From Sphingomonas gellani (GTDB lineage Bacteria > Pseudomonadota > Alphaproteobacteria > Sphingomonadales > Sphingomonadaceae), in the NCBI RefSeq assembly GCF_900110035.1, contig NZ_FOCF01000001.1, positions 744,001 to 808,000 on the forward strand: DNA of 64,000 nucleotides, in the 5' to 3' direction. Of the stretch, positions 40,070 to 49,501 are shown piece by piece. The notes beneath the pieces were generated by a model, which saw nothing but the letters and a program-made list of their open reading frames with translations, was not told the DNA's origin and did no database searches. The position numbers were made by a program, and so were the translations under genes. Position 1 is the stretch's first letter. Each line of letters begins with the position of its first letter.

Positions 40070-40338
40070 GCGAGATCCAGCGCACCGTGCTGGTCACCAA
40101 CCGGCGTGGCCTCCACGCCCGTGCGTCCGCGAAATTCGTGACGTTGGCCTCCACCCAGCCGGTCGAGGTGCGCGTGGAAAAGGACGGCAGCTCGGTCACC
40201 GGCACCTCCATCATGGGCCTGATGATGCTGGGTGCCGCGATGGGTGACAGCATTACGATCAGTGCGACCGGAACCGGCGCGGAAGGCGCGGTGGGCGCCT
40301 TGGTCGATTTGGTGGAAGCGAAATTCGGCGAGGACTGA
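40066..40338 (+). CDS. HPr phosphocarrier protein
   Basis: HPr relays phosphate from Enzyme I to EIIA proteins. The 90-residue protein has H17 in RRGLHARASAKF, the phosphorylated histidine, and S48 in TSIMGLMML, the serine that HprK phosphorylates. Both regulatory residues are intact, so a serine-phosphorylation switch with the upstream hprK is plausible. Enzyme I is not in the window. The gene overlaps the EIIA gene and lies 28 bases before an RNA methyltransferase gene. Confidence 0.95.
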   Translation: MSEIQRTVLVTNRRGLHARASAKFVTLASTQPVEVRVEKDGSSVTGTSIMGLMMLGAAMGDSITISATGTGAEGAVGALVDLVEAKFGED

Positions 40339-40366
40339 TCGGTCCGATTTGCGCCTGAGCCTAATC

Positions 40367-41170
40367 ATGCCCCGCGAGATCACAGCCTTTTCCAACCCGC
40401 TCATCAAGCAGGTGCGCGACCTGCGCGACAAGCGCCATCGCCGCGCGGCGGGTCAGTTCCTGGCCGAGGGGCTGCGCATCCTGACCGAGGCACGCGACAC
40501 CGGCCGCTTGCCACGCCTGTTGTTCTTCGCCGCGGCCAGTGCCGGACATCCGTTAGTCCGAGAACTGGTCGTCACAGTCGAGGATAGCGGCGGTGAGGCG
40601 ATCCAGACCACGCCCGACATCCTGTCCAAGCTGTCGGGCAAGGACAATCCGCAGGCCGTAGTCGGGGTGTTCGACGAGTTCGGCGGCATTTTGGCCGATT
40701 TGGATCGTGGCGCATCCGGCATATGGCTGGTGGCGGAGCGGCTGCGCGATCCGGGCAATCTGGGCACGATCCTGCGTACGGGCGACGCGGTCGGGGCCGG
40801 CGGGTTGATCCTGATCGGCGAATGCGTCGATCCGTTTTCGGTGGAGGCCGTCCGCGCGAGCATGGGCGCGTTGTTCACAGTGCCCGTGGTGCGGAGCGAA
40901 TGGGCGCCTTTCCTGGACTGGCTGCGCGCAGGGCCGGGGCAGCTTGTCGGGCTGAGCCTGGATACGGCTCATGACTATCGATCCGCGCGGTACGCCGCGC
41001 CCACGTTCCTGCTGACTGGCAACGAGGCGCAGGGCATGCCCGATGAATACGCCGCGGCTTGCGACTTGCTGGTCAAAATTCCCATGCTCGGAAAGGCGGA
41101 CAGCCTGAACGCGGCGGTGGCGACGGCCGTCATGGCCTATGAGGTACTGGGGCAGCAGCGCCAGGGGTGA
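40367..41170 (+). CDS. TrmH/SpoU-family RNA 2'-O-methyltransferase
   Basis: SpoU-type enzymes methylate ribose 2'-OH in tRNA or rRNA. The 267-residue protein has an N-terminal substrate-binding region (NPLIKQVRDLRDKRHRR) and a C-terminal knotted SAM domain with the three family motifs: ERLRDPGNLGTILRT, LTGNEAQGMPDE and IPMLGKADSLNAAVATAV. The exact RNA target is not predictable. The ATG at 40367 is chosen; there is a weak ribosome site. About 129 bases with no clear terminator separate its stop from the convergent small gene. Confidence 0.9.
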   Translation: MPREITAFSNPLIKQVRDLRDKRHRRAAGQFLAEGLRILTEARDTGRLPRLLFFAAASAGHPLVRELVVTVEDSGGEAIQTTPDILSKLSGKDNPQAVVGVFDEFGGILADLDRGASGIWLVAERLRDPGNLGTILRTGDAVGAGGLILIGECVDPFSVEAVRASMGALFTVPVVRSEWAPFLDWLRAGPGQLVGLSLDTAHDYRSARYAAPTFLLTGNEAQGMPDEYAAACDLLVKIPMLGKADSLNAAVATAVMAYEVLGQQRQG

Positions 41171-41299
41171 TGACCAGCGGCAGTCATGGCGAAGACTGTC
41201 ATGGCCGATGGGTTGCTGAGCTAACGCCCGAAGTTGAAGGGCTGCTCCCAACCCTGATGATGCCGAACGGCGCCTTGGGGAGCTTGGCGTAGGAGCAGG

Positions 41300-41518
41300 T
41301 CAGCCGCCGACCATCGCATCGATATCGGCCGACCCGATCACCCGCCCCGCGACCATGCCGCGCACCCGGGCGTGGCCGTCCTCCACGATCACGTCACCGC
41401 CCACCATCGCGTCCAGAACGACGTTCGCGCCGCCACGTATGATGACGTCGCCGCCGATCATGCCGCCGACCTGTCCGTCACGATCCACGATCAGATCCCC
41501 TGCGTGCATGCGCTTCAT
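41300..41518 (-). CDS. 72-residue beta-repeat hypothetical protein
   Basis: This small gene starts at ATG 41518-41516, overlapping the rmuC stop by four bases, and so looks translated with rmuC. The 72 residues contain short, repeated valine/isoleucine-glycine units such as GGMIGGDVIIRGG, DAMVGGDVIVEDG and GMVAGRVIGSADIDAMVGG. This resembles a few turns of a beta-helix, as in polymer-forming (bactofilin-like) proteins, but the protein is shorter than typical members. I do not assign a function. It ends close to the convergent RNA methyltransferase gene. Confidence 0.75.
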   Translation of the reverse strand: MKRMHAGDLIVDRDGQVGGMIGGDVIIRGGANVVLDAMVGGDVIVEDGHARVRGMVAGRVIGSADIDAMVGG

Positions 41519-43017
41519 CCATCGCTCTCCTCGCTTCGCGCTACGTCCCCACCCGCAATCGCCGGCATCGGAATACCCGCGACATCCCGCGCCTCGACGG
41601 TCAGCTTCGTCAGCGGACGCGGTGCCTGTTCGCCGACCGGCAGGGCGTCCAGCGACTTGCCGCCGGTGTCGATGTTCAGTCCCTCGAAGCGGCGGGCGCT
41701 GGTCAGCACCTGGCTTTCCAGGCTGCCGACGAACGCGTTGTAGGCACCCATCGCGGTGTCCAGGTTCTTGCCCAGTTTGGCGACATGTCCGCCCATGACG
41801 CACAGGCGCTGGTATAATTCCTTGCCCAGCGTGCCGATCTCGCGCGCCTGGCTGGCGAGCAGTTCCTGCCGCCAGACCGCCGCCACCGTGCGCGCGATTG
41901 CGATCAGGTTGGTAGGTGTCGCCAGCAGCACCTTCCGCTCAAAGGCATAATCCCACAGCCCCGCGTCATGCTCCAGCGCCGCCGACAGGAAATGCTCTCC
42001 CGGCACGAACATGATGACGTAATCCGGCGCATCGGCGAACTGGTTCCAATACGCCTTGGCGCCCAGCCCGTTGACGTGCGCCCGCATGGAAGCGGCGTGG
42101 GCGTTCAGCCCCGCCTGGCGCTCCGCCTCATCGACCGCACCGAACGCATCCTGATAGGCATTCAGCGACACCTTGGCATCGATCACCAGCGACTTGCCGC
42201 CGGGCACCCGGATGATCGCGTCGGGACGCAGCCGTTCGCCGCCCTCGCCCGACACGCTCACCTCGGTCTGGAAATCAGCGTGTTCGGACAGGCCACAGCT
42301 TTCCAGCACGTTGCGCAACTGCTGCTCGCCCCAGCGCCCGCGGGCCTTGGGCGCGTTGCGTAGCGCGTTGACCAGCTTCGCCGCCTCGCCGGACACCCGC
42401 TCCTGCCCGACGCGCATCGCCTCGATCTGGCCCTTCAACTCGCCAAAGGCGGAGCGGCGTTCGTCCTCGACCTTGCGCACGCCATCCTCATAGCGTTGCA
42501 GGCGCTCGTTCACGGGCTGCAACAACGCGGACAAACGCTGCCCCTGAAGCTTTTCCGACTCGGTGAACCGGGCCTGCGCACGCTCCAGGAACTGCGCCTG
42601 CGCACCCTCCAGCGCCTTGGCCGCGGCCGCACCGAAATGTGCGTTCATCGCCTCGCGCGCGTCGTGCAACTGGCGCAGCGTCGCCTGATGCGCCTCCTCG
42701 CGCGCGGCCGATTGCGCCTTCAGCGCGGCCAGGTCGCGCAGTTCGGCCTGAGCCACACCGAGTTGCTCCGACAAACCAACATGCGCCTCGCCGAGCTGAG
42801 CTGCCTGTGCGCGAAGGCCGGCGAGTTCCTGCAACGCGTCGTTGCGCTCCCGCTCCACCGCATCGCGCGCCTGGCGGACCAACTCCGCATCGGCGGCACG
42901 GGTGCGCGCGACCGCAAGTTCACTGGCCAGGGCACCCTGACGCCTGCCGGCGACCAGCCAGCCGACCAGCAATCCGGCGGCCAGCGCCAGCACCGCCACC
43001 AGAAGAAGTTCGACCAC
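41515..43017 (-). CDS. rmuC: RmuC-family DNA recombination protein
   Basis: RmuC proteins limit inversion at short inverted repeats; the mechanism is not settled and a nuclease-like fold has been proposed. The 500-residue protein has an N-terminal hydrophobic helix (about 2-24), a long coiled-coil (about 30-200, rich in Ala/Glu/Arg), and the RmuC domain (about 205-440) with RWGEQQLRNVLESCGL and IDAKVSLNAY. It starts at GTG (43017). The 151 bases upstream to the def stop hold no motif I can name. It overlaps the 72-residue repeat gene. Confidence 0.93.
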   Translation of the reverse strand: MVELLLVAVLALAAGLLVGWLVAGRRQGALASELAVARTRAADAELVRQARDAVERERNDALQELAGLRAQAAQLGEAHVGLSEQLGVAQAELRDLAALKAQSAAREEAHQATLRQLHDAREAMNAHFGAAAAKALEGAQAQFLERAQARFTESEKLQGQRLSALLQPVNERLQRYEDGVRKVEDERRSAFGELKGQIEAMRVGQERVSGEAAKLVNALRNAPKARGRWGEQQLRNVLESCGLSEHADFQTEVSVSGEGGERLRPDAIIRVPGGKSLVIDAKVSLNAYQDAFGAVDEAERQAGLNAHAASMRAHVNGLGAKAYWNQFADAPDYVIMFVPGEHFLSAALEHDAGLWDYAFERKVLLATPTNLIAIARTVAAVWRQELLASQAREIGTLGKELYQRLCVMGGHVAKLGKNLDTAMGAYNAFVGSLESQVLTSARRFEGLNIDTGGKSLDALPVGEQAPRPLTKLTVEARDVAGIPMPAIAGGDVARSEESDG

Positions 43018-43168
43018 GCCCGCTCCCGAAGTTTACGAAGTTCACGGCAACGCGCAAAAATCTTACGCCGCTTCATCACATGGGCGAAACGTCACCCTGC
43101 ATCCGGAACATAGACCGAACGCACGGCGTAGGACAGCCCCTTCGTGAACGCCCGAGCGTGGTGCGGGG

Positions 43169-43693
43169 TCAGGCGACCTTGCGCTGCTTGTCCAGCTTCT
43201 TGAGCAGCATCGACCGCTTCAGGCGAGAGATATGGTCGATGAACAGCACGCCGTTCAGGTGATCGATCTCATGCTGCATGCAGGTCGCGAGCAGGCCGTC
43301 CATGTCCTCCTCATGCGTCGCGCCCTGTTCGTCCAGCCAGCGGACGCGACAGCTGACGGGACGCGCCACCTCCGCATATTGGTCCGGGATCGACAGGCAG
43401 CCCTCGTTGTACACGGACACGTCCTCCGATGCGTCGAGCACCTCGGGATTGATGTAGGCGCGCGGATCGCGGATCGGCTTGCCCTCCTCGTCCTGCTGCT
43501 CCTGCAGGTCGATGACCACGACCCGGCGCGCCACGCCGACCTGGATCGCGGCCAGGCCGATGCCGTGCGCGGCGTACATCGTCTCCATCATGTCGGAGAC
43601 GAGGGTGCGGACCTCGTAATCGACCTGTTCCACGGGGCTGGAGATCAGGCGGAGGCGGGGATCGGGGATCTCGACGATGGGAAGAACGGCCAT
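43169..43693 (-). CDS. def: Peptide deformylase
   Basis: Def removes the formyl group from new N-termini, acting on ribosomes. The 174-residue protein has the three family motifs: GIGLAAIQVG (44-53), EGCLS with metal C99, and QHEIDH with H141, E142 and H145. The start at 43693 gives MAVLPIVEIPDPRL. It is encoded about 1.6 kb from fmt, whose product adds the formyl group; the recR gene and a TonB-like gene lie between. The TonB-like gene is divergent from def across 97 bases. Confidence 0.97.
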   Translation of the reverse strand: MAVLPIVEIPDPRLRLISSPVEQVDYEVRTLVSDMMETMYAAHGIGLAAIQVGVARRVVVIDLQEQQDEEGKPIRDPRAYINPEVLDASEDVSVYNEGCLSIPDQYAEVARPVSCRVRWLDEQGATHEEDMDGLLATCMQHEIDHLNGVLFIDHISRLKRSMLLKKLDKQRKVA

Positions 43694-43790
43694 GGCGGCG
43701 CGCTAGGTCGCGGGCGCGCGAGCGTCAAGCGAGGCAACGTCACCCACCTGTCATGTTGCCGTCCGCCGTGCGTGGATATAGGCGCGAACC

Positions 43791-44585
43791 ATGCGTTCGG
43801 CGTATCTTCTGCCCTCGCCGGGCGACCGATCCCCATCCAGCCGGCGCGCGGTGTCCCTCGGCCTGACCGTGGCCGCGCACCTGTTGCTGGTGTGGCTGCT
43901 GCTGCGCATGGCGCCATCGCTCGACACGCCGCCACAGGCGCGCGAACAGACCAGTTTCGAGATCCTGCCCGATCGCGCCGAGGCGCCCGACACGACCCGC
44001 CACGCCGAACAGCGACGCAAGGCGCGATCGGCGGAGCGCCCCGCCCAGGCCGCCGCACCACGCAGCCCGGCGCCGCCCCCGCCACCGGTTCCCACGCCCG
44101 CGCCCGCCACCCAGCCGACGGAGTGGGCGTATATGCGCGAGAATTTCGATCTGGGAACCGTTCCCAAACGGAGCCGATCGGCCGAGGATGGACCAACCGG
44201 AAGCGCCGATACCTCCGCCAGCGCCGGGGACGGCGAGGGCGCCGTGGCGGTGGCCGGCCCGGGTGCCTCCGCGGGCGGACAGCGGCTGTACGATGCCGAC
44301 TGGTACCGCGAGCCGACAGATGCGCAGCTGTCCTTCTACCTGCGGCGGCGTCCGCCCCCCGGCGGCTGGGCGACCATCGCGTGCCGCACGGTCGAGAATT
44401 ACCATGTCCAGGATTGTCGCGCGATCGGCGAATCGCCTGTCGGCCTTGGGCTGGCCAACGCGATGACTCAGGCGGCGTGGCAGTTCCTGGTGATACCGCC
44501 CCGCGTCGGCACGCGCCGCCTGGTGGGAAGCTGGGTCCGGATCCGCATCGATTTCACCGAGGACGGCGCGTCGGCGCGACGCTAG
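43791..44585 (+). CDS. TonB-like energy transducer protein
   Basis: A 264-residue protein with one N-terminal transmembrane helix (about 21-40), a proline-rich spacer (about 80-110; APPPPPVPTPAPATQPT) and a C-terminal domain. The architecture matches TonB-type proteins that span the periplasm. The C-terminal domain has two cysteines (IACRTVENY and VQDCRAIG), then WQFLVIPPRVGTR and GSWVRIRIDF, a pattern I associate with TonB-like C-terminal domains in sphingomonads. No exbB/exbD is nearby. The partner receptor is unknown. Confidence 0.78.
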   Translation: MRSAYLLPSPGDRSPSSRRAVSLGLTVAAHLLLVWLLLRMAPSLDTPPQAREQTSFEILPDRAEAPDTTRHAEQRRKARSAERPAQAAAPRSPAPPPPPVPTPAPATQPTEWAYMRENFDLGTVPKRSRSAEDGPTGSADTSASAGDGEGAVAVAGPGASAGGQRLYDADWYREPTDAQLSFYLRRRPPPGGWATIACRTVENYHVQDCRAIGESPVGLGLANAMTQAAWQFLVIPPRVGTRRLVGSWVRIRIDFTEDGASARR

Positions 44586-44621
44586 CGCCCGTCGCTTTCG
44601 GTGCGTGGAGGCAGGCCCGGA

Positions 44622-45218
44622 TCAACCGACCGGCCGCCGCGCTCGCAGAGCCTGCGCCAGCGTGCCCTCGTCGAGATAGTCAAGCTCTCCACCGACCGGC
44701 AGGCCATGCGCCAATTGAGTGATGCGAACGGGAAAACGCTCGATCCGTTCCGCCAAGTAGTGCGCGGTCGTCTGCCCCTCCAGCGTGGCGTTCATCGCCA
44801 GCACCACCTCGTCCACCCCGCCATCCTCCAGCCGGGCAACGAGGCGGTCGATCGACAGGTCCTCCGGACGCACGCCCTCCAGCGCGGACAGGCGACCGCC
44901 CAGCACATGGAATCGCCCCGGAAACAACCGCGAGCGGTCGAGCGCCCACAGGTCCGCGACCTCCTCCACCACGCACAACGACCGCGCGTCACGGCGCGGG
45001 TCGGCACAGATCGAGCAGGGATCGGCGGTGTCGACGTTGCCGCACGTCCGGCATGTCGCCAGCCGCTCGTCCACCGCCTCCAGCGCGGCGCGGAGCGGGC
45101 CCAGCGCCGCCTCCCGTTTCTTCAGCAGGTGCAGCACCGCGCGCCTGGCCGATCGGGGACCCAACCCCGGCAGGCGCGACAGGGCCTGAGTCAACGCCTC
45201 GATCTCTGGGGAAGCCAT
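44622..45218 (-). CDS. recR: Recombination protein RecR
   Basis: RecR works with RecO and RecF in loading RecA onto gaps. The 198-residue protein has an N-terminal helix-hairpin-helix ([20 protein letters not shown]), a zinc finger with C56, C59, C68 and C71, and a Toprim domain ([16 protein letters not shown] and [14 protein letters not shown]). It converges with the TonB-like gene and is divergent from fmt, with 53 bases between recR and fmt starts. Length and motifs match the family. Confidence 0.97.
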   Translation of the reverse strand: MASPEIEALTQALSRLPGLGPRSARRAVLHLLKKREAALGPLRAALEAVDERLATCRTCGNVDTADPCSICADPRRDARSLCVVEEVADLWALDRSRLFPGRFHVLGGRLSALEGVRPEDLSIDRLVARLEDGGVDEVVLAMNATLEGQTTAHYLAERIERFPVRITQLAHGLPVGGELDYLDEGTLAQALRARRPVG

Positions 45219-45271
45219 GGGGAACAGATAGGGGGTTGCGCGCTCCTCCGCCAGCGTGGAGAGCCGATGCC

Positions 45272-46180
45272 ATGCGTATCGTCTTCATGGGCACGCCCCA
45301 GTTCGCGGTTCCGGTCCTGTCAGCACTGGTCGAGGATGGGCACGAGGTGGTCGCCGGCTATACCCAGCCACCCCGCCCCGGCGGCCGACGCGGGCGCGAA
45401 CTGGTTTCCTCTCCCGTTCAGCAGCGGGCTGAGATGCTGGGCATTCCGGTACGCTCACCCGTTTCGCTGAAGGACGCGGCCGAGCAGGAGGCGTTCGGGG
45501 CGCTGGCCTGCGACGTCGCGGTGGTTGCCGCCTATGGCCTGATCCTGCCGAGACCCGTGCTGGCCGCGCCGCTGCATGGCTGCATCAACGTCCATGCCTC
45601 CCTGCTACCCCGCTGGCGGGGTGCGGCGCCGATCCAACGGGCGATCCTGGCCGGCGACGAGGAAACCGGCGTGTGCATCATGCGGATGGAGGCCGGGCTG
45701 GATACCGGCCCGGTGCTGCTTGAAGGGCGGGTGCCGGTCGCGGGTCACAATGCGGGAACCCTGACCGATGAGCTGTCGACGCTGGGGGCCGCGTTGATGG
45801 TGGAGGCCCTGTCGTCACTCGACACGCTGACGCCGTCCCCTCAGCCTGAAGAGGGCGTGACCTATGCCGCCAAGATCGACAAGGCGGAGGCGCGGGTCGA
45901 CTGGACGCAACCGGCGGACGCGGTCGAGCGGCTGGTGCGCGCGATGAACCCGGCGCCCGGCGCATGGTTCGCGCTCGGCGACGAGCGGATCAAGCTGCTC
46001 GCGGCAGAGGTGGTGGACGGTGCCGAACCAGCCGGCACGGTGCTGGACGACAGGCTGACGGTCGCGTGTGGTGAAGGTGCTGTCCGCGCCACGTTCGTGC
46101 AGCGGGCGGGGCGTGGCGCGGGCTCTGCGGAGGAGCTGCTGCGCGGATTCGCCATCCCGGCGGGCACGATGCTGGCGTGA
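45272..46180 (+). CDS. fmt: Methionyl-tRNA formyltransferase
   Basis: Fmt formylates Met-tRNA for initiation, using 10-formyl-THF. The 302-residue protein opens [15 protein letters not shown], contains the tRNA/folate segment [13 protein letters not shown], and the active site [18 protein letters not shown] with the aspartate in [10 protein letters not shown]. The ATG at 45272 is in frame with the family start. An ATG a few bases upstream is out of frame. It overlaps truA by four bases. Fmt and Def lie within 3 kb of each other here, though on opposite strands. Confidence 0.97.
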   Translation: MRIVFMGTPQFAVPVLSALVEDGHEVVAGYTQPPRPGGRRGRELVSSPVQQRAEMLGIPVRSPVSLKDAAEQEAFGALACDVAVVAAYGLILPRPVLAAPLHGCINVHASLLPRWRGAAPIQRAILAGDEETGVCIMRMEAGLDTGPVLLEGRVPVAGHNAGTLTDELSTLGAALMVEALSSLDTLTPSPQPEEGVTYAAKIDKAEARVDWTQPADAVERLVRAMNPAPGAWFALGDERIKLLAAEVVDGAEPAGTVLDDRLTVACGEGAVRATFVQRAGRGAGSAEELLRGFAIPAGTMLA

Positions 46181-46914
46181 CCCGGTTCGCACTGGTGGTG
46201 GAATTTGACGGCCGCCCGTTCATGGGGTGGCAGCGTCAGGCGCATGGGCCAAGCGTGCAGCAGGTGCTGGAAGAGGCGGTGCAGGCCGTCACCGGAGAGG
46301 AAACCGTGGTCCACGCGGCGGGACGCACCGATGCGGGCGTGCACGCGCTGGCGATGCACGCGCATGTCGACGTGGCGAAGGACATCGCGCCATTTCGGCT
46401 TGGCGAGGCGCTGAACGCGCGCTGTCGCCCCCACCCGATCGCGGTGCTGGATTGCCGTGCGGTGGCGGACGACTGGCACGCCCGGTTTTCCTGTCTCGGC
46501 CGGTCCTACGAATATCGCATCGTCAATCGCCGTGCGCCGCTGACCGTCGACAAGGGGCTGGCGTGGCAGGTCGCGCAGCCGCTCGACACGGACGCGATGC
46601 ACCGGGCGGCGCAGCATCTGGTCGGCCGCCACGACTTCACCACCTTCCGGTCCGCGCATTGTCAGGCCGCCAGCCCGGTGAAGACGCTGGACCGGCTGGA
46701 TGTGGGGCGCGAGGGTGACCGGGTCTTCGTCCGCGCAGCCGGCCGATCGTTCCTGCATCATCAGGTCCGCTCGATGGTCGGCAGCCTGGCGCAGGTCGGG
46801 CTGGGCCGGTGGACGCCCGACGACCTAGCCGATGCGCTTGCGGCGCGGGACAGGCAGCGGCTGGGGCTGAACGCCCCGCCCGACGGCCTGTTCTTCGTCG
46901 GTGCCGTCTACTGA
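46177..46914 (+). CDS. truA: tRNA pseudouridine synthase A
   Basis: TruA makes pseudouridine at positions 38-40 of tRNA anticodon arms. The 245-residue protein starts at GTG, overlapping the fmt stop (GTGA, 46177-46180). The catalytic aspartate is D52 in [11 protein letters not shown]. Other family segments are [20 protein letters not shown] and [14 protein letters not shown]. Its last seven bases overlap the convergent methyltransferase gene. Confidence 0.97.
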   Translation: MTRFALVVEFDGRPFMGWQRQAHGPSVQQVLEEAVQAVTGEETVVHAAGRTDAGVHALAMHAHVDVAKDIAPFRLGEALNARCRPHPIAVLDCRAVADDWHARFSCLGRSYEYRIVNRRAPLTVDKGLAWQVAQPLDTDAMHRAAQHLVGRHDFTTFRSAHCQAASPVKTLDRLDVGREGDRVFVRAAGRSFLHHQVRSMVGSLAQVGLGRWTPDDLADALAARDRQRLGLNAPPDGLFFVGAVY

Positions 46915-48095
46915 TCGGGACGGGTGAACCGCGCCGCCAGCTCCACATGCGTTGACCAGCGGAACTGGCCGACCGGCCTTACCCAGTCCAGCGACCAGCC
47001 GCCCGCCACCAGCAGTGCCGCGTCGCGCGCGAAGCTGGACGGGTTGCAGGACACATAGGCGATGACGGGCGCGCGGCTGTTCGCCAGCGCCTCCGCCTGG
47101 TCGCGCGCACCGGCCCGCGGCGGATCGAGCACGATTGCGCCGAAGCGGTCCAGTTCGGTCACGGTCAGCGGACGGCGGTACAGGTCCCGGTGCTCGGTGA
47201 AGATCGGCCGCTGGCCCGTATTCGCTGCCGCCTTCAACGAGATCACCGCGTCGCGCGCGCCCTCCGCCGCGTAAACCTTCCCCGGCAGGGCCAGCGTGAA
47301 CGTGCCAAGACCCGCGAACAGGTCGGCGGTCGTCGCGGGGGTTCCCACGGCTTCGCGGACGGCGGCGACCAGCGCGCCCTCTCCCTCTGCCGTCGCCTGG
47401 AGGAAGCCACCCGGCGGAAACGGTACGGGCGTGCCGCCGAGCGTGATCGTCACCGGCTGCGGCTCCCACCGGGTCTCGGGACCGAAACCGTCATCGAACG
47501 ACAGCCGCGCGACGCCGTGCCGCTCCGCGAAGGCAGTGACCGCCTCGGCTGCGGCCAGCCCCTCGGGCGCGACGCCGGCGATCAGCACGTCCGCACCGCG
47601 ATCGGTCATCGTCACCTGCACATCCGCGCGCCGTTTCAGGCCGAGGCGTTGCAGCAGCCCGCGCAGCGGCGCGACCAGCGCGAAGATGTCCGGCAGCAGG
47701 ACGTGGCACTCGGCCATGTCGACGATCGCGTGGCTCTTCTGCGCGGCAAAGCCCAGCAGCACGCGGCCACCCTTCGCCTCCGCATGCAGCGTGGCACGCC
47801 GCCGCGTGCGCTCGGGCGACAGCGCCACCTCGCGGACGGGCGCGCTGAGGTTCTGTGCCGCCAGCGCGGAGGTGATGCGGTCCGTGACGAAGGCGCGATA
47901 GGCGTCGTCGTCCAGATGCTGAAGCTGGCACCCACCGCATGTCGGAAAGTGACGGCATGGCGGCACCCGGCGATGCGGACCGGGCACGACCTCGCCCGCA
48001 TCGGTCAGCGTGTCGCCGGGCGCGGCGAAGGCGACGTGCCGGCCGTCCTGGGACACACCCTCGCCCCGTGCGGCGACGCGCACGATCCTGCTCAC
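46908..48095 (-). CDS. RlmD-like (RumA family) 23S rRNA m5U methyltransferase
   Basis: An iron-sulfur SAM-dependent m5U methyltransferase. The 395-residue protein has a short N-terminal TRAM-like part and [4Fe-4S] cysteines C47, C53, C56 and C130 ([10 protein letters not shown] and AECHVL). A C-terminal SAM domain carries [22 protein letters not shown] and the catalytic cysteine in [12 protein letters not shown]. The preferred start is GTG at 48095-48093, overlapping the nnrDE stop by four bases. The frame upstream of it is not protein-like. It could modify rRNA or tRNA; RlmD is the closest by motif. Confidence 0.87.
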   Translation of the reverse strand: MSRIVRVAARGEGVSQDGRHVAFAAPGDTLTDAGEVVPGPHRRVPPCRHFPTCGGCQLQHLDDDAYRAFVTDRITSALAAQNLSAPVREVALSPERTRRRATLHAEAKGGRVLLGFAAQKSHAIVDMAECHVLLPDIFALVAPLRGLLQRLGLKRRADVQVTMTDRGADVLIAGVAPEGLAAAEAVTAFAERHGVARLSFDDGFGPETRWEPQPVTITLGGTPVPFPPGGFLQATAEGEGALVAAVREAVGTPATTADLFAGLGTFTLALPGKVYAAEGARDAVISLKAAANTGQRPIFTEHRDLYRRPLTVTELDRFGAIVLDPPRAGARDQAEALANSRAPVIAYVSCNPSSFARDAALLVAGGWSLDWVRPVGQFRWSTHVELAARFTRPDQ

Positions 48096-49471
48096 AGCAT
48101 TCCTCGCGCGTGCTTCAGCGCCACGGCAAGCTCGTCGGCTATGAACGCCGCGCCCAGCCGCCGCGCGGCCTCGCCATGCAACCAAACGCCGGCCGCCGCC
48201 GCATCCAGCGCCGGCATGCCGCTGGACAGCGCCGCACCGATTGCACCGGTGAGTACGTCCCCGGTTCCGGCCGTCGACAGCCAGTCGTTGGCGTCGCCCG
48301 CCAGGATCGCACGACCGTCCGGCGCGGCGATCACCGTATCCGGCCCCTTGAACACGACCACGGCACCCGACCGTGTCGCAGCGTCGCGTGCCCGATCCAG
48401 CTTCGACCCGTCGCCCGCGCCGAACAGGGCGTCGAACTCGCCGGCATGCGGCGTCAGGATGGTGGTCCCGCCGCGCGCCGCGATCCGCTCCGGCGTCAGC
48501 AGGCGCAGGGCGTCGCCATCGATCACCAACGGCCGGTCGCTGGCCAGCGCCTGATCGAGCGGCTCCCGCATCCCTTCATCCCGCCCCAATCCGGGGCCGA
48601 TCACCACCGCGCCGATACGCGGGTCGTCCAAGGCGTCGTCGGTCAGGGGCTTGCGGACCAGAGCGTAGGGCGCCTCCGGCATCGACGCGCCGAGCAACAC
48701 GACATAGCCCGCCCCGGCATGCATCGCCGCAGTGGCCGCCAGATGCGCCGCCCCGGCCATGCGGCCCCGGACCACCGCGACCATGCCACGGTTGAACTTG
48801 TGGCTGTCCGGCCCTGGTCGCGTCCAGGTCGGGCGGGCGATCACGCGAGCATCGCTGTCCACCGTCACGCCGATGTCGAGCACGCGGACGGTGCCGCAAA
48901 GCCGGGCCGCGGGTTGCAGCAGATGCGCGGGCTTTGCCGCTCCCAGCGCCAGCGTCACGGCCATGGCAGGAACCGGACCCAGTACCTCACCGGTGTCCGC
49001 CTGCACCCCGCTGGGCACGTCGACCGCGACCGACAGCCGGGCGCCCTCGACCAACCGCCGCAAAGGCGCCGCGACCGCATCGTCCAGCGCCCGGTTCAAC
49101 CCGGTGCCGAACAGGGCATCGACCAGAACGGATGCAGGCGCGGCGTCGGCAAGCGTCTCGACCGCGCCATCCCAGCCCGCGCGGGCGGCGATCGCCGCCT
49201 CGCCGCGGGGCGGTGAAGACGCGGCGACACGCACGGCGATGCCGGCTGCCTTCAAGGCGGCTGCGGCCACATAGCCGTCGCCGCCATTGTTGCCGGACCC
49301 GCAAAGCACCAGGACGTCCCCGCCGCCGCCGATCCGGCGCACCACCTCCGCCACGGCGCGACCCACATGGTCCATCAGAGCCGCAACGCTGCTGCCCCGC
49401 TCGATCGCCAGCTGCTCGGCCGCGCGCATCTGCGCGGCCGTGACCACCGGCCGGCCATCCAAGGGGCTCAT
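48092..49471 (-). CDS. nnrDE: Bifunctional NAD(P)HX epimerase/dehydratase
   Basis: This fusion repairs hydrated NAD(P)H. The N-terminal epimerase half (about 1-205) has GSGNNGGDGYVAA (58-70), and the C-terminal ATP/ADP-dependent dehydratase half (about 220-459) has IGPGLG, LTPHAGEFDALFG, VFKGPDTVI and the catalytic STAGTGDVLTG. The 459 residues fit a fused form. It lies 30 bases after the ilvD stop and overlaps the methyltransferase gene. This family is also called YjeF or Nnr. Confidence 0.95.
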   Translation of the reverse strand: MSPLDGRPVVTAAQMRAAEQLAIERGSSVAALMDHVGRAVAEVVRRIGGGGDVLVLCGSGNNGGDGYVAAAALKAAGIAVRVAASSPPRGEAAIAARAGWDGAVETLADAAPASVLVDALFGTGLNRALDDAVAAPLRRLVEGARLSVAVDVPSGVQADTGEVLGPVPAMAVTLALGAAKPAHLLQPAARLCGTVRVLDIGVTVDSDARVIARPTWTRPGPDSHKFNRGMVAVVRGRMAGAAHLAATAAMHAGAGYVVLLGASMPEAPYALVRKPLTDDALDDPRIGAVVIGPGLGRDEGMREPLDQALASDRPLVIDGDALRLLTPERIAARGGTTILTPHAGEFDALFGAGDGSKLDRARDAATRSGAVVVFKGPDTVIAAPDGRAILAGDANDWLSTAGTGDVLTGAIGAALSSGMPALDAAAAGVWLHGEAARRLGAAFIADELAVALKHARGML

Positions 49472-49501
49472 GCGAACGGACGGGCCTGCCGCACGGAGGG
49501 A

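Noticed and set aside
41181..41198. Short CAGTC/GACTG hairpin after the RNA methyltransferase gene
   Set aside because: Only five pairs and no T tract; not a convincing terminator.
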